64,000 nt of DNA from Delphinapterus leucas. Taxonomy: Eukaryota; Chordata; Mammalia; Artiodactyla; Monodontidae. A program made the translations under genes and the position numbers. A model generated the notes under the pieces. The model saw only the letters and a program-made list of their open reading frames with translations. It was not told the origin of the DNA and searched no databases. The first letter of the stretch is position 1; each line of letters starts with the position of its first letter. The DNA is taken from NCBI RefSeq assembly GCF_002288925.2, contig NW_022098000.1, positions 19,640,965 to 19,704,964 of the forward strand, in the 5' to 3' direction. Shown here one piece after another: positions 11,311 to 22,270 of the stretch.

Positions 11311-11714
11311 AAAATTCTGCATCTATTATTTTTTCTGATGGCAAAGACTTTCAAAGGGTGATGGCTGCTGCTTCACTTCCAACTCTCAAAACTTACTAAT
11401 TCCTTTGGCCAAATTTAACCTGGAGCTCCACAGGGAAGGGGATAATAGAAAACATAGGCCCAGCTTGACCAACACAACAAGCTAGCACATCAGAGAAGGT
11501 TCTTTGGACAACCTTAATTTAGAAGAACAGTCGGGACTTACAAAGTAAGGATGAAAAGACATCATTTCATGAAAGAATTCTCATATTGGCAAAGATACAG
11601 AAACTGCAAAACAGGCAGTTTGGGAAATGGCAAGTGTTCCAGTTTATTTAAAACTTAAGATGTCTGTTGGTAGTAGGACCAATAGCTAAAACAGTTGCTT
11701 GGTCACAATCATAG

Positions 11715-11965
11715 AGAATCCTGAATTCTAGGCTTAGGTGATTGGATTTTATTTAGCAGCTAAAAGGGTGGTAGAAAGATTTTTGAGCAGAATGATAAAA
11801 CAGTAAAAGTAGTGTTTTAAGAAAAATTCCAATATGGTATTTTCGGGTGTACAGCATGAATCGAAGAAAATCAAGTCTGTAGGGGGAGACATACTAAGAA
11901 AAGTATTATAATTGTTTAGGTTAAAGGAATAAGTGTCTGAAATAGAGGATAGTCTGTTTTTTCCT
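11715..11965 (-). repeat. L2 (CR1-like) LINE relic, antisense
   Basis: On the + strand the order is GATTGGATTTTATTTAGCAG, AAAGGGTGGTAGAAAG, TTTTGAGCAGAATGATAAAA and TATTATAATTGTTTAGG. This matches the reverse complement of the L2 reverse-transcriptase 3' part, whose sense strand encodes the LDYCNSLL-type CR1/L2 motif. Confidence 0.65.
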
Positions 11966-12092
11966 CCTCTATTCATGGGCAAAATTGTAAAACTGAAACT
12001 TCAATCTTTTTCTTCCTTAACACATTTTTCCCTGTCATTTTCCAAATGAAGTAGAATTCTAATACTCTCTTCTCATCAAAAGTTATTGTCCA

Positions 12093-12296
12093 GGGCTTCC
12101 CTGGTGGCGCAGTGGTTGAGAGTCCGCCTGCCGATGCAGGGGACGCGGGTTCGTGCCCCGGTCCGGGAAGATCCCACATGCCGCGGAGCAACTAAGCCTG
12201 TGCGCCATGGCCGCTGAGCCTGTGCATCCGGAGCCTGTGCTCCGCAACGGGAGAGGCCACAACAGCGAGAGGCCCGCGTACCGCAAAAAAAAAAAA
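12093..12296 (+). mobile_element. Young CHR SINE
   Basis: The head GGGCTTCCCTGGTGGCGCAG carries the A box, and GGGTTCGTGCCCCGGTCC carries the B box. The body CCACATGCCGCGGAGCAACT leads to a poly-A tail. It sits between identical 15-nt copies AAAAGTTATTGTCCA (12078-12092 and 12297-12311), the second of which also borders the L1 that follows. Confidence 0.97.
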
Positions 12297-12311
12297 AAAA
12301 GTTATTGTCCA

Positions 12312-13077
12312 AACAATAAATGCTGGAGAGGGTGTGGAGAAAAGGGAACCCTCTTGCACTGCTGATGGGAATGTAAATTGGTACAGCCACTATGGAGAAG
12401 AGTATGGAGGTTCCTTAAAAAATTAAAAATAGAACTACCATATGACCCAGGAATCGCAGTACTGGGCATATACCCTGAGAAAACCATAATTCAGAAAGAG
12501 TCATGTACCACAATGTTCACTGCAGCTCTGTTTACAATAGCCAGGAGTTGGAAGCAACCTAAGCGTCCATCAACAGATGAATGGATACAGAAGATGTGGC
12601 ACATATGTACAATGGAATATTAGTCATAAAAAGAAATGAAATTGAGCTATTTGTAGTGAGGTGGATGGACCCAGAGTCTGTCATACAGAGTGAAGTAAGT
12701 CAGAAAGAGAAAAACAAATATTGTATGCTAACACATATATATGGAATCTAAAATAAATTGGTTCTGATGAACCTAGGGGCAGGACAGGAATAAAGACACA
12801 GACATAGAGAATGGACTTGAGGACACGGGGAGGGGAAAGGGTAAGCCGGGACAAAGTAAGAGAGTAGCATTGGCATATACACACTACCAAATGTAAAATA
12901 GATAGCTAGTGGGAAGCAGCTGCATGTCATAGGGAGATCAGCTCAGTGCTTTGCAACCACCTAGAGGTGTGGGATAAGGAGAGGAGATATACGTATGCAT
13001 ATAGCTGATTCACTTTGTTATAAAGCAGAAACTAACACAACACTGTAAAGCATTTATACTCCAATAAAGATGTTAAA
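12312..13077 (+). mobile_element. 5'-truncated young LINE-1, 3' end
   Basis: It begins at the ORF2 zinc-knuckle region (ATAAATGCTGGAGAGGGTGT) and continues through the 3' UTR to CCAATAAAGATGTT. The ORF2 remnant is broken at once: the second Trp codon of the Cys-rich motif reads TGA near 12363, so the frame is a pseudogene. The 3' UTR G-rich tract is partly deleted (GTGTGGGATAAGGAGAGG). The 3' duplication AAAAGTTATTGTCCA is at 13078-13092. Confidence 0.93.
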
Positions 13078-13092
13078 AAAAGTTATTGTCCA

Positions 13093-13525
13093 GAAATTAT
13101 CTTAAATTAATTCCTACTAATATATAGATGGATAACATCTTAACAACTTAGGTAGAAGCATTGCTTCTGCTTCTTAAAAGTTTCTTGAACCATGAATACC
13201 TTTGGGAATTTAATGAAAGCTAAAGGTTTTGCCTTTAGAGAAATGACTGCTTACACTGAAATATAAAGTATTGCAAGTAATTTTAATGAATTCCCACCTG
13301 TACTGAATCCTATACGTGAATCTTTAAATACTGTGATCTTGAGGTCAAATACACTTATCCAAAAAAAGAAAGCCATTCTTTGGCATTTAAGCATCCTTGT
13401 GTAAATGGGGACATTTTTTAAGAGAAGAGCTTTCAAGTGCCCCTGGAATCATAACTACTTAGACACCAATATCTATTTCGCCTATGAGAAATTCCACAGA
13501 ATGCAGATGTAACCAGGCATGAGGA
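13093..13525. other. Unassigned non-coding DNA
   Basis: Nothing recognised between two L1 fragments. Confidence 0.4.
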
Positions 13526-13540
13526 AAATAAGAGCTCCCT

Positions 13541-13886
13541 GAAGCTAGGGGCAGGATAGGAGTAAAGACACAGATGTAGAGAATGGCCTTGAGGACACGG
13601 GGAGTGGGAAGGGTAAGCTGGGATGAAGTGAGAGAGTGGCATGGACATATATACACTACCAAATGTAAAATAGATAGCTAGTGGGAAGCAGCCACATAGC
13701 ACAGGGAGATCAGCTCGGTGCTCTGTGACCACCTAGAGGGGTGGGATAGGGAGGGTGGGAGGGAGGCTCAAGAGGGAGGGGATATGGGGATATATGGATA
13801 TGTATAGCTGATTCACCTTGTTATAAAGCAGAAACTAACACACCATTGTAAAGCAATTATACTCCAATAAAGATGTTTAAAAAAAT
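13541..13886 (+). mobile_element. Short young LINE-1 3' UTR fragment
   Basis: The sequence runs from GAAGCTAGGGGCAGGATAGG to CCAATAAAGATGTT plus an A-rich tail. It contains an intact G-tract run at 13738-13763. An imperfect duplication, AAATAAGAGCTCCC at 13526-13539 and AAATAAGTGCTTCCC near 13884-13898, flanks it. The mismatches suggest an older insertion than its neighbours. Confidence 0.9.
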
Positions 13887-13898
13887 AAATAAGTGCTT

Positions 13899-14546
13899 CC
13901 CGCTCCCTCCCTTCTTTGTCTGCAGATTGAAAACTAGTGATTTTTTAAGAAGTCTATTGCCGCTACCATTAAAAAGAATGTACGCATAGGAATTAAAATG
14001 AAGATAAATTTGCTCTTCATTCCCACTCAAGAATTAATTCTAGCCAAGCCACATGGCAGGGTAGGAGGGAGGCATGAGGAAGAGTAGGGAAATGCTTCTT
14101 CTTTGGGAGGGGCCCAATAAGACCACCTGTTGTGCTTTCCCACATATGATCATAATGGCAGGGACCCAGCACTAAGCACCAGCAAAACACACACTGCGAG
14201 CTGTTCTCAGGGGTTGGGGGAGCAAGTGATGATCCCAGCACCTCTTTTGACCTCAAGTCCACATTTGAGCTCTGACTGACCAAAGTTTTAGTTCATGTTA
14301 TCATGAAGCAGAGGGATTGTTAAAAACTATAATAAAAAGTTGTTACATAATAAATAAGTTATTGATATGTAATATATATGACTCCATCGGCCAATCTGTG
14401 TTTACTAGGACAGAACACTAACTAGTTATAGATACTCAGGACACAGCAACACACACCTTTCTTGGCTTACTCCTTTACATTATGAGGACCACTCAGTGAC
14501 ATTTAATTGAAAGGTTGAAGAGCCACTTACCTGATAAGGGCTCAGA
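13899..14546. other. Unassigned non-coding DNA
   Basis: No gene or repeat recognised. Short minus-strand ORFs here are not supported by any motif. Confidence 0.4.
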
Positions 14547-14907
14547 AAAAAGAGTGGTTATGGACGAAATGTTTGTTCCTCCCGAAATTCGTATGTTGAA
14601 ATCTAATCCCCATAGGATGGAAGTGGGGCCATTAGGGGGTAATTAGGCCATGAGGGTAGAGCCCTCCTGAATGAGATTAGTGCTTTTATGAGAAGAGGCC
14701 AGAGAGCTAGCTCTCATTTTTATCCATCATGTGAGAATACAATTAGAAGTTGGCAATCTGCAACCTAGAAAAGGACCTTCCCCAGAATCGGACCTTGCTG
14801 AAACACTTATCTGGGACTTCCAGCCTCCACAACTGTGAGAAACACATTTCTGTTGTTTATAGGCCACCCTGTCTCTACTATTGTATTATGGCAGCCTAAA
14901 CTAAGAC
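14547..14907 (+). mobile_element. Solo MaLR LTR (MLT1/MST type)
   Basis: It reads TTTGTTCCTCCCGAAATTCG, TATGTTGAAATCTAATCCCC, GGCCATGAGGGTAGAGCCCT, GGGACTTCCAGCCTCCAC and TATGGCAGCCTAAACTAAGA. This order is diagnostic of the ERVL-MaLR LTR group. No internal retroviral sequence is attached, so it is a solo LTR. Confidence 0.85.
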
Positions 14908-14959
14908 AGCAAGACAGGAATAATTGAATAGTCTTTATTAAATGCCAACTGCATTATAC

Positions 14960-15115
14960 AGGGCAGTGTTGCTCCAAGCGCAGTCTGTACATAGACCAGC
15001 AACATCAGCATCACTTAAGAACTTGTTAGAAATGCATAACCTTGGGCCCCATCCCAGACATACTGAACTGCAACCTACATATTAACAAGATCTCCAGGTG
15101 ATGCCGAATTATGGT
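14960..15115 (+). mobile_element. MER5-type hAT-Charlie DNA transposon
   Basis: The segment has GCAGTGTTGCTCCAAGCGC, then GACCAGCAACATCAGCATCA, GAACTTGTTAGAAATGCA, GGGCCCCATCCCAGACATAC and CTCCAGGTGATGC. It is a non-autonomous MER5A-like element. The strand follows my recollection of the consensus orientation. Confidence 0.8.
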
Positions 15116-15119
15116 ACAG

Positions 15120-15460
15120 CCTAAATTGTTGCAACAAGATTTTAAAATAGAGTGGCTTAAACAACACAGGAATTCATGCTTCTCTCACTGAACAGTCCAG
15201 GGCAGTCATCTCAGCTTCTAGGGCTAAATTATCTGCAGCTGTTTTGTCATCTTCTAGCTGCGGGAGGAGAAAGGGCAAGAGGAATGCGGGCTCATTCCTT
15301 TCTTTTAGTGGTATGGCCACAAGTGGCACAATTTATGTCCAGAACTCATCAACATGGTTATATCTACCACAAGAGAGACCACGTAAGGTAGTCTTATGCC
15401 AGGTGACCCTGTGCTCCTCTAACCTCAGGAATCCCACTGTTAAAAAAAAAAAAAAAAAAG
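15120..15460. repeat. Unclassified old repeat-like block with A17 tract
   Basis: It contains AGAGTGGCTTAAACAACACA and CTCACTGAACAGTCCAGGGC, wording typical of an old interspersed repeat that I cannot name. An A-run at 15442-15459 lies at its right side. The overlapping short ORFs at 15176-15486 are chance frames. Confidence 0.4.
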
Positions 15461-16044
15461 TAAGGAAAATCAACATCAGCAGGTAGCCAGCAGTGTTTGC
15501 TGCAACTTTACAAGCCAGGCCTTCTGCTATCTGACCTTGACAACCCTATGAAGAACATGATACTAATCTCAGTTTTCACATATACTAAGTGCTACCCGAA
15601 CCAAGACAAAACTTCCAATAGTTCTGGCTCTGTATGGTCCTGGAGTGAGGTAAGAGGAAACAAAGACTAGTCTGGTTTATATATCTGAAGAGATTTTACT
15701 GGTATTATGAAACCTCTTACCTCTGAGTTTTAGGATGAGGTTATCTCCTTCTTGGCTTAAAAGTGTACTTTTATAAGTATGACGTATATATGAGAACGTC
15801 TGTGTTGCCTGCAATTTCATCCCCTCCAATCCCAGTAGCCACCACGTTTGCCAGGAAGCTATATGACTGCCGATGGGGACTTTGCCCTTCGTGTTTATCG
15901 AGGACTATTTCTTGATGTCACCTCATGAGCCATTGGTTCTTAAAGCACTCATTTTAAATTCATCATACCAAGGCTCCTGTTCGAATCTTCCCTTATGTCC
16001 AGCAGCAATCAACTGATCAGATGAACACCAAAATCACTCTCCCC
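15461..16044. other. Unassigned non-coding DNA
   Basis: Nothing recognised apart from a weak antisense MIR resemblance near 15520-15600. Confidence 0.35.
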
Positions 16045-16102
16045 AAACTATTGTGTGCTTGGTATCTAGTAGGTGCTTGAAATACTGAATGAATGAATGA
16101 AA
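16045..16102 (+). repeat. Possible L2 3' end
   Basis: The fragment GGTATCTAGTAGGTGCTTGA followed by AATACTGAATGAATGAATGA resembles the end of L2. Confidence 0.5.
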
Positions 16103-16125
16103 GCCCGGAACCACAGTTTTTCTAT

Positions 16126-16290
16126 AACAGTGGTTCTCAGTCATTAGCTTGTAGCAGATTCACTTGGAAGGCAAATTAAAGACAGTTTCGGATTCAGTAG
16201 GTCCAGGGTGGGGCCTGAAACTCTGCATTTCTAACAAGTTCCCAATTGATGCTGATGTTGCTGGTCCAGGGACCATGCGTTGAGCATCAT
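16126..16290 (-). mobile_element. MER5-type hAT-Charlie DNA transposon
   Basis: It starts AACAGTGGTTCTCAGTCATT and continues with TTCAGTAGGTCCAGGGTGGG, GGCCTGAAACTCTGCATTTC, TAACAAGTTCCC and GCTGGTCCAGGGACCATGCG. It is the same family as the element at 14960 in opposite orientation. Confidence 0.85.
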
Positions 16291-16436
16291 TACTGCAGGA
16301 TTAAGTAGAATCTATCTTATCATCAGAAGAGTCTGTTAACGGATGAAACACAGAGATTAACAAAGGATAGAAATGTTGCCTTATCTTAGAAACCAAAGTC
16401 TATACTCTTACATAGGAGACCCATATTCATATATCA

Positions 16437-16595
16437 CCTAAGTGTTTTGCCATATGCCTTGGATATCTCGTCATTAAAATGGGGAAAATAATATCTTCCT
16501 CTTAAGCTTCCTCTGAGGATCAAATATAAGTAAATTTCCTGGCACCCAGGATACACAGGGTTCTCACTAAATTGTAGCTTTCATTATTATCATAA
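16437..16595 (+). repeat. MIR relic
   Basis: CATTAAAATGGGGAAAATAA, AGGATCAAATATAAGTAAA and CTAAATTGTAGCTTTCATTA follow the MIR order of core and 3' region. Confidence 0.6.
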
Positions 16596-17077
16596 CCATT
16601 TATACAAAACAATTAGCAGGTGTAGATCATCTGAATTGTAGAGAGTCAGCAGAAAACCTTATTTTAAGGTGTAATTTACTTACTACCCCCCTCACTAAAA
16701 GTTTCATAAGTAAATACATTTTCTTCCAGAATTATGTTCTACTGGCAATAATAATTTGTTTTATCCCGCTATAGAGATATGAGTCACTATGAAGCATGGC
16801 TCCATTATTTTAAATGCTATAAAATATCTGATCATTTAGACTACAGGATATAGAGTTGTAAGACCTTTATTACTGAACTACTTTCATAGCCACCAACACA
16901 GGCAACTGAAAAGGTGGAAACATAGGTCTAAAACTCAGCCCACAGCCTATCTTAGTTGCAATAATCAATTTTCAAACTTAAGTTTAAACTTTAGAATTTA
17001 AAGAGCTCTACCTACTGAAATGAATGTTCAAGTAAAATTCATAACCTATGCTAGAACAGTTTTACATCCAATACCAC

Positions 17078-17260
17078 TTGCAAGGTGCTTTATAATCACT
17101 TTTTATCAGTGCCTCTTAACAAAAGTTCTATAAAATAGGTCAGTAATACGTTCATAATTTTGCAAATGCAGAGGATAAGGGGCCTGCCTGAGGTTAGACT
17201 GAACTCTGGTAGCAACTTATAGATCTGAGTTTTCAGACCCTGACATTCTATGCTCCCACA
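17078..17260 (-). repeat. MIR relic, antisense
   Basis: The order AAGGTGCTTTATAATCACTT, ATTTTGCAAATGCAGAGGAT, CTGCCTGAGGTTAGACTGA and ATCTGAGTTTTCAGACCCTG matches a reverse-complemented MIR. Confidence 0.6.
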
Positions 17261-17384
17261 CCAGCCCACACTGCCTCACTCTGCTGTAAATTATTGATTT
17301 GAAACCACACTGCTACCTTAATGAGCAGGTAGAGTGTTGTAAAACTTTATGGATTTACTGATTCTGACCTAGTTTATATTAATA

Positions 17385-17530
17385 ATGCCTTACATTTTTA
17401 TAGCACTTTATCATGTTCAAAGACATTTTATGTAATTTGCTCGTTTGAGCCTGACACCCACAAAAGAGAGGGACCAGGTGCCCTGATGAGAAGCTCTGCC
17501 CAAGATACCAGCTGCAGAGATAAGACAAGA
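17385..17530 (-). repeat. Probable MIR relic, antisense
   Basis: CATTTTTATAGCACTTTATC and TTATGTAATTTGCTCGTTTG resemble the reverse complement of a MIR-family 3' half. It is diverged. Confidence 0.45.
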
Positions 17531-17664
17531 GTCCATTTTCATGATTCAGTCTTGCCACCTCACCATTGCTGCCTCTGGTTTATTCCAAGAACGCAGTACC
17601 TTGAGTTACATATATATAAAAATGATCCAATGCCAAGTCAAAGGGAAAATAGTGCTAATATTTC

Positions 17665-17830
17665 AAATGTATTACATCACTTACCAATTGGGTGAGTTCC
17701 TTAAACTCTCTGAAACTTAGTGTGCTTGTTACTAAAATAGAGTATAATAATGCCCATCTCATAAGGTTGCTGGGCGAATGGCTTAGAAGAGTGCTCAGCA
17801 CATAGTAAATGCTCAGTAAATTGAAGCAAT
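17665..17830 (+). repeat. MIR relic
   Basis: GGTGAGTTCCTTAAACTCTC, ACTAAAATAGAGTATAATAA, CATCTCATAAGGTTGCTGGG and GTGCTCAGCACATAGTAAAT give a clear MIR order. Confidence 0.8.
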
Positions 17831-17944
17831 TATCACAAAAGATAAGAGATTGATTTGATAGGGAAGAAGTATCAAATTCTACTACGTTTAGAAAAACCCT
17901 ATAACACGGTGCATTCATATTTGTGTTGAGTTCGATTCCCAAAC

Positions 17945-18125
17945 CTGACCCTATTATCCTATAGCTTGGACAAGTTATTTAACACAACTGTGTATTCAGT
18001 TTCCTCATCTGTGAGATGAGAATAAATATATCTTATGGTTTACATAAGACTAAACATTGAATTAGAGATAATATATATAAAGCAATTACACCATGCATGC
18101 TGTATAGTATTTGCTTATTAAATAT
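17945..18125 (+). repeat. MIR relic
   Basis: AGCTTGGACAAGTTATTTAA, CAGTTTCCTCATCTGTGAGA and GAATAAATATATC follow the MIR order. Confidence 0.75.
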
Positions 18126-18339
18126 ATTGCTTTTCTTGTTCTTGTGAATTATGGGGAAAGACACTCTGACAGGGGTCTTGAGTGAACCAGAAACCAGAGA
18201 AGCAGCTGCCTCTGGAAAGTTCTTAAGGATATGTACAGGAGAGGAGAAGGCTAGCTGTCTTCGTCACAATTTTTCTGAAATTAAGTCTTACTTAAGGCAT
18301 TGGTTACCAGCAAATTCATGGCCATCGTCATCCCACGCG

Positions 18340-18735
18340 TTTTAAAAATAGTTTATTGAGTCGTCAGGTACCATACAATTCACCCATTTAAGTGTACAAT
18401 TCAATGATTTTTATTTATTCACAGAGTTGTGCAACCATCAGCACAACCTAAATTTAGAATATTTTCATCACCCCTGAAGAAAACCTTCTGATTAGCATTC
18501 CCCATTCTCCTCCCCACACCTCCTTTCCAAGTTCTAGGTAACCAACAATCTACTTTTTGCCTCTAAATAATTGCTTATTATGTAAATGTATATAATATAA
18601 ATACATCCACATACAATAAGTGTTATTTCATGTCTGGCTTCTTTCACTTAACATAATGTTTCCAAGTTCATATCTCAGCATTCTATCTCTAGTAACATTT
18701 TTTGTTTTAAGATCAATTTTATTTGATACTATTCA
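18340..18735 (-). mobile_element. Ancient L1M 3' UTR, antisense
   Basis: ATTCACCCATTTAAGTGTAC, ACAGAGTTGTGCAACCATCA and TCTGGCTTCTTTCACTTAAC are hallmarks of the reverse-complemented 3' end of L1M elements. The part after about 18676 matches a different (5') region of L1, so the copy is rearranged. Confidence 0.8.
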
Positions 18736-19098
18736 TTACAGATGGAACGTTTGTGTTCCCCCAAAATCTTACAAATTGAAACATAATCCCCAATATGATG
18801 GTATTTGGAGGAGGGACCTTTGGGAGATGATTAGGTCATGAGGGAGGACCTCTCACGAATAAGATTAGTGACCTTATAAAAGAGACTAAGGAGAACTCTC
18901 TCATTTCCTTCCAGCATGTGAAGACACAGAGAGAAGACAGCTATCTGTGAGTCAGAAAGTGGGCTCTCAGCAGACACTGAATCTGCCAGCAACTTTATCT
19001 TTGACTTCCAAGCCTCCAGAATGGTAAGAAATAAATTTCTGTTGTGTATAAGCCACCTAGCCTATGGTATTTTGTTATAGCAGCCCAAACAGACTATT
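18736..19098 (+). mobile_element. Solo MaLR LTR (MLT1/MST type)
   Basis: The sequence has TTTGTGTTCCCCCAAAATCT, AAACATAATCCCCAATATGA, GGTATTTGGAGGAGGGACCT, ACTTCCAAGCCTCCAGAATG and GGTATTTTGTTATAGCAGCC. It is the same LTR group as at 14.5 kb and interrupts the antisense L1M sequence. Confidence 0.88.
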
Positions 19099-21340
19099 GG
19101 GAGGTTCTGTTCATAAATCCATCTATGTTTATAATTATAATGTTTTCCAGATGAATCAATCCTTTTATTCTTTTAAAATATCTCTCTTTATCTCTAGTAA
19201 CATTGTTTTATAATTAATTTTGTCTAATACTCTTATAAGCACCCTAACTCTTCTATGGCTGCTTGCATGGTGTATTTTTTTCCATCCTTTTATTCTCATC
19301 CTATCTGTGTGTTTGAATCTAAATTTTGTCTCTTGTAGACAGCATTATAGTTGGATTCTGATTTTTTTAATCAGCCTTACAATGTCTTTTAATCGGATTG
19401 TTTAATCCACTTACAGTTAATATTATTTATATCATTGGATTTACCACTGCCATTTTGCTTCTATTCCTATACATCAGATGTATAAAAAGACATCAAAATG
19501 TTCCTCTTCTATGGCTTTCTTTTGCACTATGTGAATATTTGCTGATATAAAATTATATTTACTTACATGATTTTTTAACTATATTTATTCTTTGAGTTAC
19601 TTTCTAGGGGTTGCTCTAGGGCTTAAAATGTTCATCTACTTATCAGACTACTTCATAGTTATACTAATTTAATTCCAGAGAGATTTAGAAATTTTACTCC
19701 TATATAGCAAAGCTTCTCCTCCCTTTTTAATGCTATTGTTATTATACATATTGCATCTATATCTGTTTAGAACTCAAACGTAAACTTTTATTATTACTTT
19801 ATATAACTGTGTATCTTTTAAAACAGCAGATAGAAGAAAGCAGAGCAATAATATACTTATAAAGTTTATTGCACTAATTGCCTGTTTACCCTTTCTAGTT
19901 CTCTGCATTTCTTCTTGTGGATACTTTTTAGTATCATTTCTTTATAATAGACTCTTAGAGCTCTGTTGCCACATGCTTCCCTTATAGTGTTGTTTTTAAA
20001 TATAATACATTTCTATATATTATAGATCCCACAATTTCATTATATTGTTTTAAGGAATTGTTTTTTAAATCAATGAAAAGAAGAAAGGAGAAGTAATCAA
20101 ATTAATGTCTTTTATAATTACTACATAATAATTTTTCCAGCGCTCCTCATTTTTTCATGTGGATTCAAAGTGCTGTCTTGTGTCACTTGCTTTCAGCTTG
20201 AAGAACTTTAGTACTTACTGTAAGGTAGGTCTGCTATAAACAAATTCTTGAAGTTCTTTTTCAAATTTGAGAATATATTTGTTTTACAAAAAATGTGTTT
20301 TATTTTTGAAAAATTATTGGAAAATGGTTGATGGTTCCCCACTCTCCACCTCCAGGGTTTCAATATATGTCATACCACTGCTTTCTGGACACCATTGTTT
20401 CTGATGGAAAGTCAGCTGTTCTATTACTGGGATTCCCTGTGTATGTGATGAGTCATTTTTCTCTTTCTGCTTTCAAGATTTTCTCTTAATCTTTGTCTTA
20501 AAACATTTTGACTCTGCTGGATCTGGGTATGGATCTCTGTGTTTATCCAATTTGGATTTGAGTTGGCTGAATTTTTGGATATGTAGCCTAATTTTTTTTT
20601 TAAATCAAATATGGGAAAACTTCAGCTGTAATTTTTTGAATTTTTTTCTGCTCCTTTCTCTTTCTTCTCCCCTTCTGGTATTCTCATTACACACATGTTG
20701 TACATTTATGGTGTATCACATTTCTCAGAAGTCCTGTGCATTTTCTTAATCCTTTTCCCCCTATGTTCTTCACCTTGTATGATTATTATTGATCTATATT
20801 CAAATTCACTGATTTTTTTCTTGTGCATTCTCAGATCTACTTTTGCACCCCTGAGGTGAATTTTTCATTTCAGTTATTGGATATTTCAACTCCAGAATTT
20901 GCACTTTTTAAAAATTTCTATCTCCTTATTGATATTCTCTATTTGATAAGACAGTCAATCAGACATTCCTATAATTCTTCATAAATTATTTCCTTTAGTT
21001 CTTTGTGCATATTTATAGTAGCTACTTTGAAAGTCTGGTAAATTCAACATTTGGTTTTCTCAAATTTCTACTGCCTCATATTTTTCTCTGAATGGTTCAC
21101 ACTTACCTGTTTGTTTGTACATCTCATCTTTTTTTGTTGTTGTTCTTGTTGAAAACTGGACATGTTAAATAATATATTGTAGCAACTTTGGGTACTGCTT
21201 TCCCTCTGGGGCTTGTCATTTGCTCTGATCAAAAAGAAGTTTGCTCTGATAAAAAAAAAAGACTCTTTTTTGCTATCTCTTTCTCTGGGTTTCTCTATTA
21301 TACTTCTAGCTGGTCTACTGTTTTGCATGTTTATAGTAGT
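19099..21340 (-). mobile_element. Ancient L1M 5' half, antisense
   Basis: A long T-rich block contains TTGTCTCTTGTAGACAGCAT, GGTTGCTCTAGGGCTTAAAA, TTTCATGTGGATTCAAAGTG, GTATGTGATGAGTCATTTTT and GTTGAAAACTGGACATGTTA. These are ordered as in the reverse complement of old L1M 5' regions. It is riddled with stops. A 21-bp imperfect tandem unit TTTGCTCTGAT... lies at 21219-21261. Confidence 0.75.
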
Positions 21341-21840
21341 GTCATGGACCCACCAGCCTCCTTTATGATAATCTTCTCCAGGGTCTGTTCTAAGAAAAAT
21401 CATTCCCCATTGGGAGAGCTGCAAATCTATCTGTTCTTACTGCCTGCCTCTCTCCATGGGCAGAATCTCTGCACCACTGCACCAGAGCTGGGACAAGGGA
21501 GAGCAGCACGCTTTACCCAGAAAGACACTCCTGCTTCATTAATGAGATGCCAGGTGGGAATGGTAGGTCCTGATCTCCTCAGCTTACACTTACTAGTATG
21601 GAACCTGCACCCTATGAACTGTCTGGGGCAAGGGCAATCTGGGACCAATTTTCTTTACCTCCTATGTTTGAGGTAGAGCTTCTGCCCTACAAGTGGGAGC
21701 TATTTTGGAGAAGGGAGGCACAGTCCTCTCAACTGCACCTGTCTGGAATAAAGAGTCTAAAACTTGGACTTGGGGGAGGAGAGATGATAGATAGCTTTAA
21801 ATTTTTCATTTTAATTGGAAGGTGATTTGGGCTTAATTAT
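21341..21840 (-). mobile_element. Probable continuation of the L1M 5' UTR, antisense
   Basis: The GC content rises and the block follows directly from the L1M part. I infer that it is the L1M 5' UTR. It holds several overlapping short ORFs on both strands (for example 21188-21676 on +), none with a recognisable domain. Confidence 0.4.
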
Positions 21841-21849
21841 GATGAAGTT

Positions 21850-22270
21850 AAATCAATATATTGGGACCCACATAATGGAGGCCACCCTAGTGGCCCAACC
21901 CACATCATAAATAAAGTCAGCCTGCACTTAGGGGAACCACCTCACCATCAAGGAATCCTAACATACACCAATCACAATCCTTCAACTCAGTTTTAGCCAG
22001 CTTACCTTAGCCTAGAAAACAGGACCCACTAGCCTTATAAGGACCCACTAGCTTAAACTTCCTGGATAGGATGGATGAGGTTCCCAATCATGCCCTGTTT
22101 TCTCATTGCCTATTCTAACTCTCTACAAAGCTTGCGCTTACTGCAAATCCCTTGGGAACTCTGCCCCACTGCTTGTGAGGCACTGTACTCCCCCAATCCA
22201 TGGATTGTTCTTCCTTGAATAAAGGGTATCAAACTCATTACTAAATTGTTTTAGTTTTGTCATTTGACAG
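21850..22270 (+). mobile_element. LTR-like block, possibly class I ERV
   Basis: The block has LTR-like order: a CCAATCACAATCC CCAAT-like word (21979-21991), a CCTTATAAGG TATA-like word (22034-22043), a late GAATAAAGGG poly-A signal (22217-22226) and a terminal TTGT-rich part. A 17-nt phrase around AGGACCCACTAGC is repeated at about 22021 and 22041. No TG...CA ends or target-site duplication could be fixed. Confidence 0.35.

Larger units (their letters stand above)
9560..11500 (-). mobile_element. ERV-L-like endogenous retrovirus relic, antisense
   Basis: A degraded block whose clearest part (10975-11300) resembles, on the minus strand, the integrase region of class III (ERV-L) elements. Two related segments, around 10045-10135 and 11395-11480, share CACAGGGAAGGGGAT-like and CCCAGCTT-like words, which suggests repeated pieces of one element. 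No complete LTR pair or open gene is seen. Outer boundaries are approximate and the 9560-10350 part is the least certain. Confidence 0.45.

Noticed and set aside
12093..12165. tRNA gene-like A and B boxes
   Set aside because: They are the tRNA-derived heads of SINEs. No complete cloverleaf or tRNA 3' end is present.
21188..21676. 162-codon + strand ORF
   Set aside because: It runs through the ancient antisense L1M 5' part and shows no known domain.
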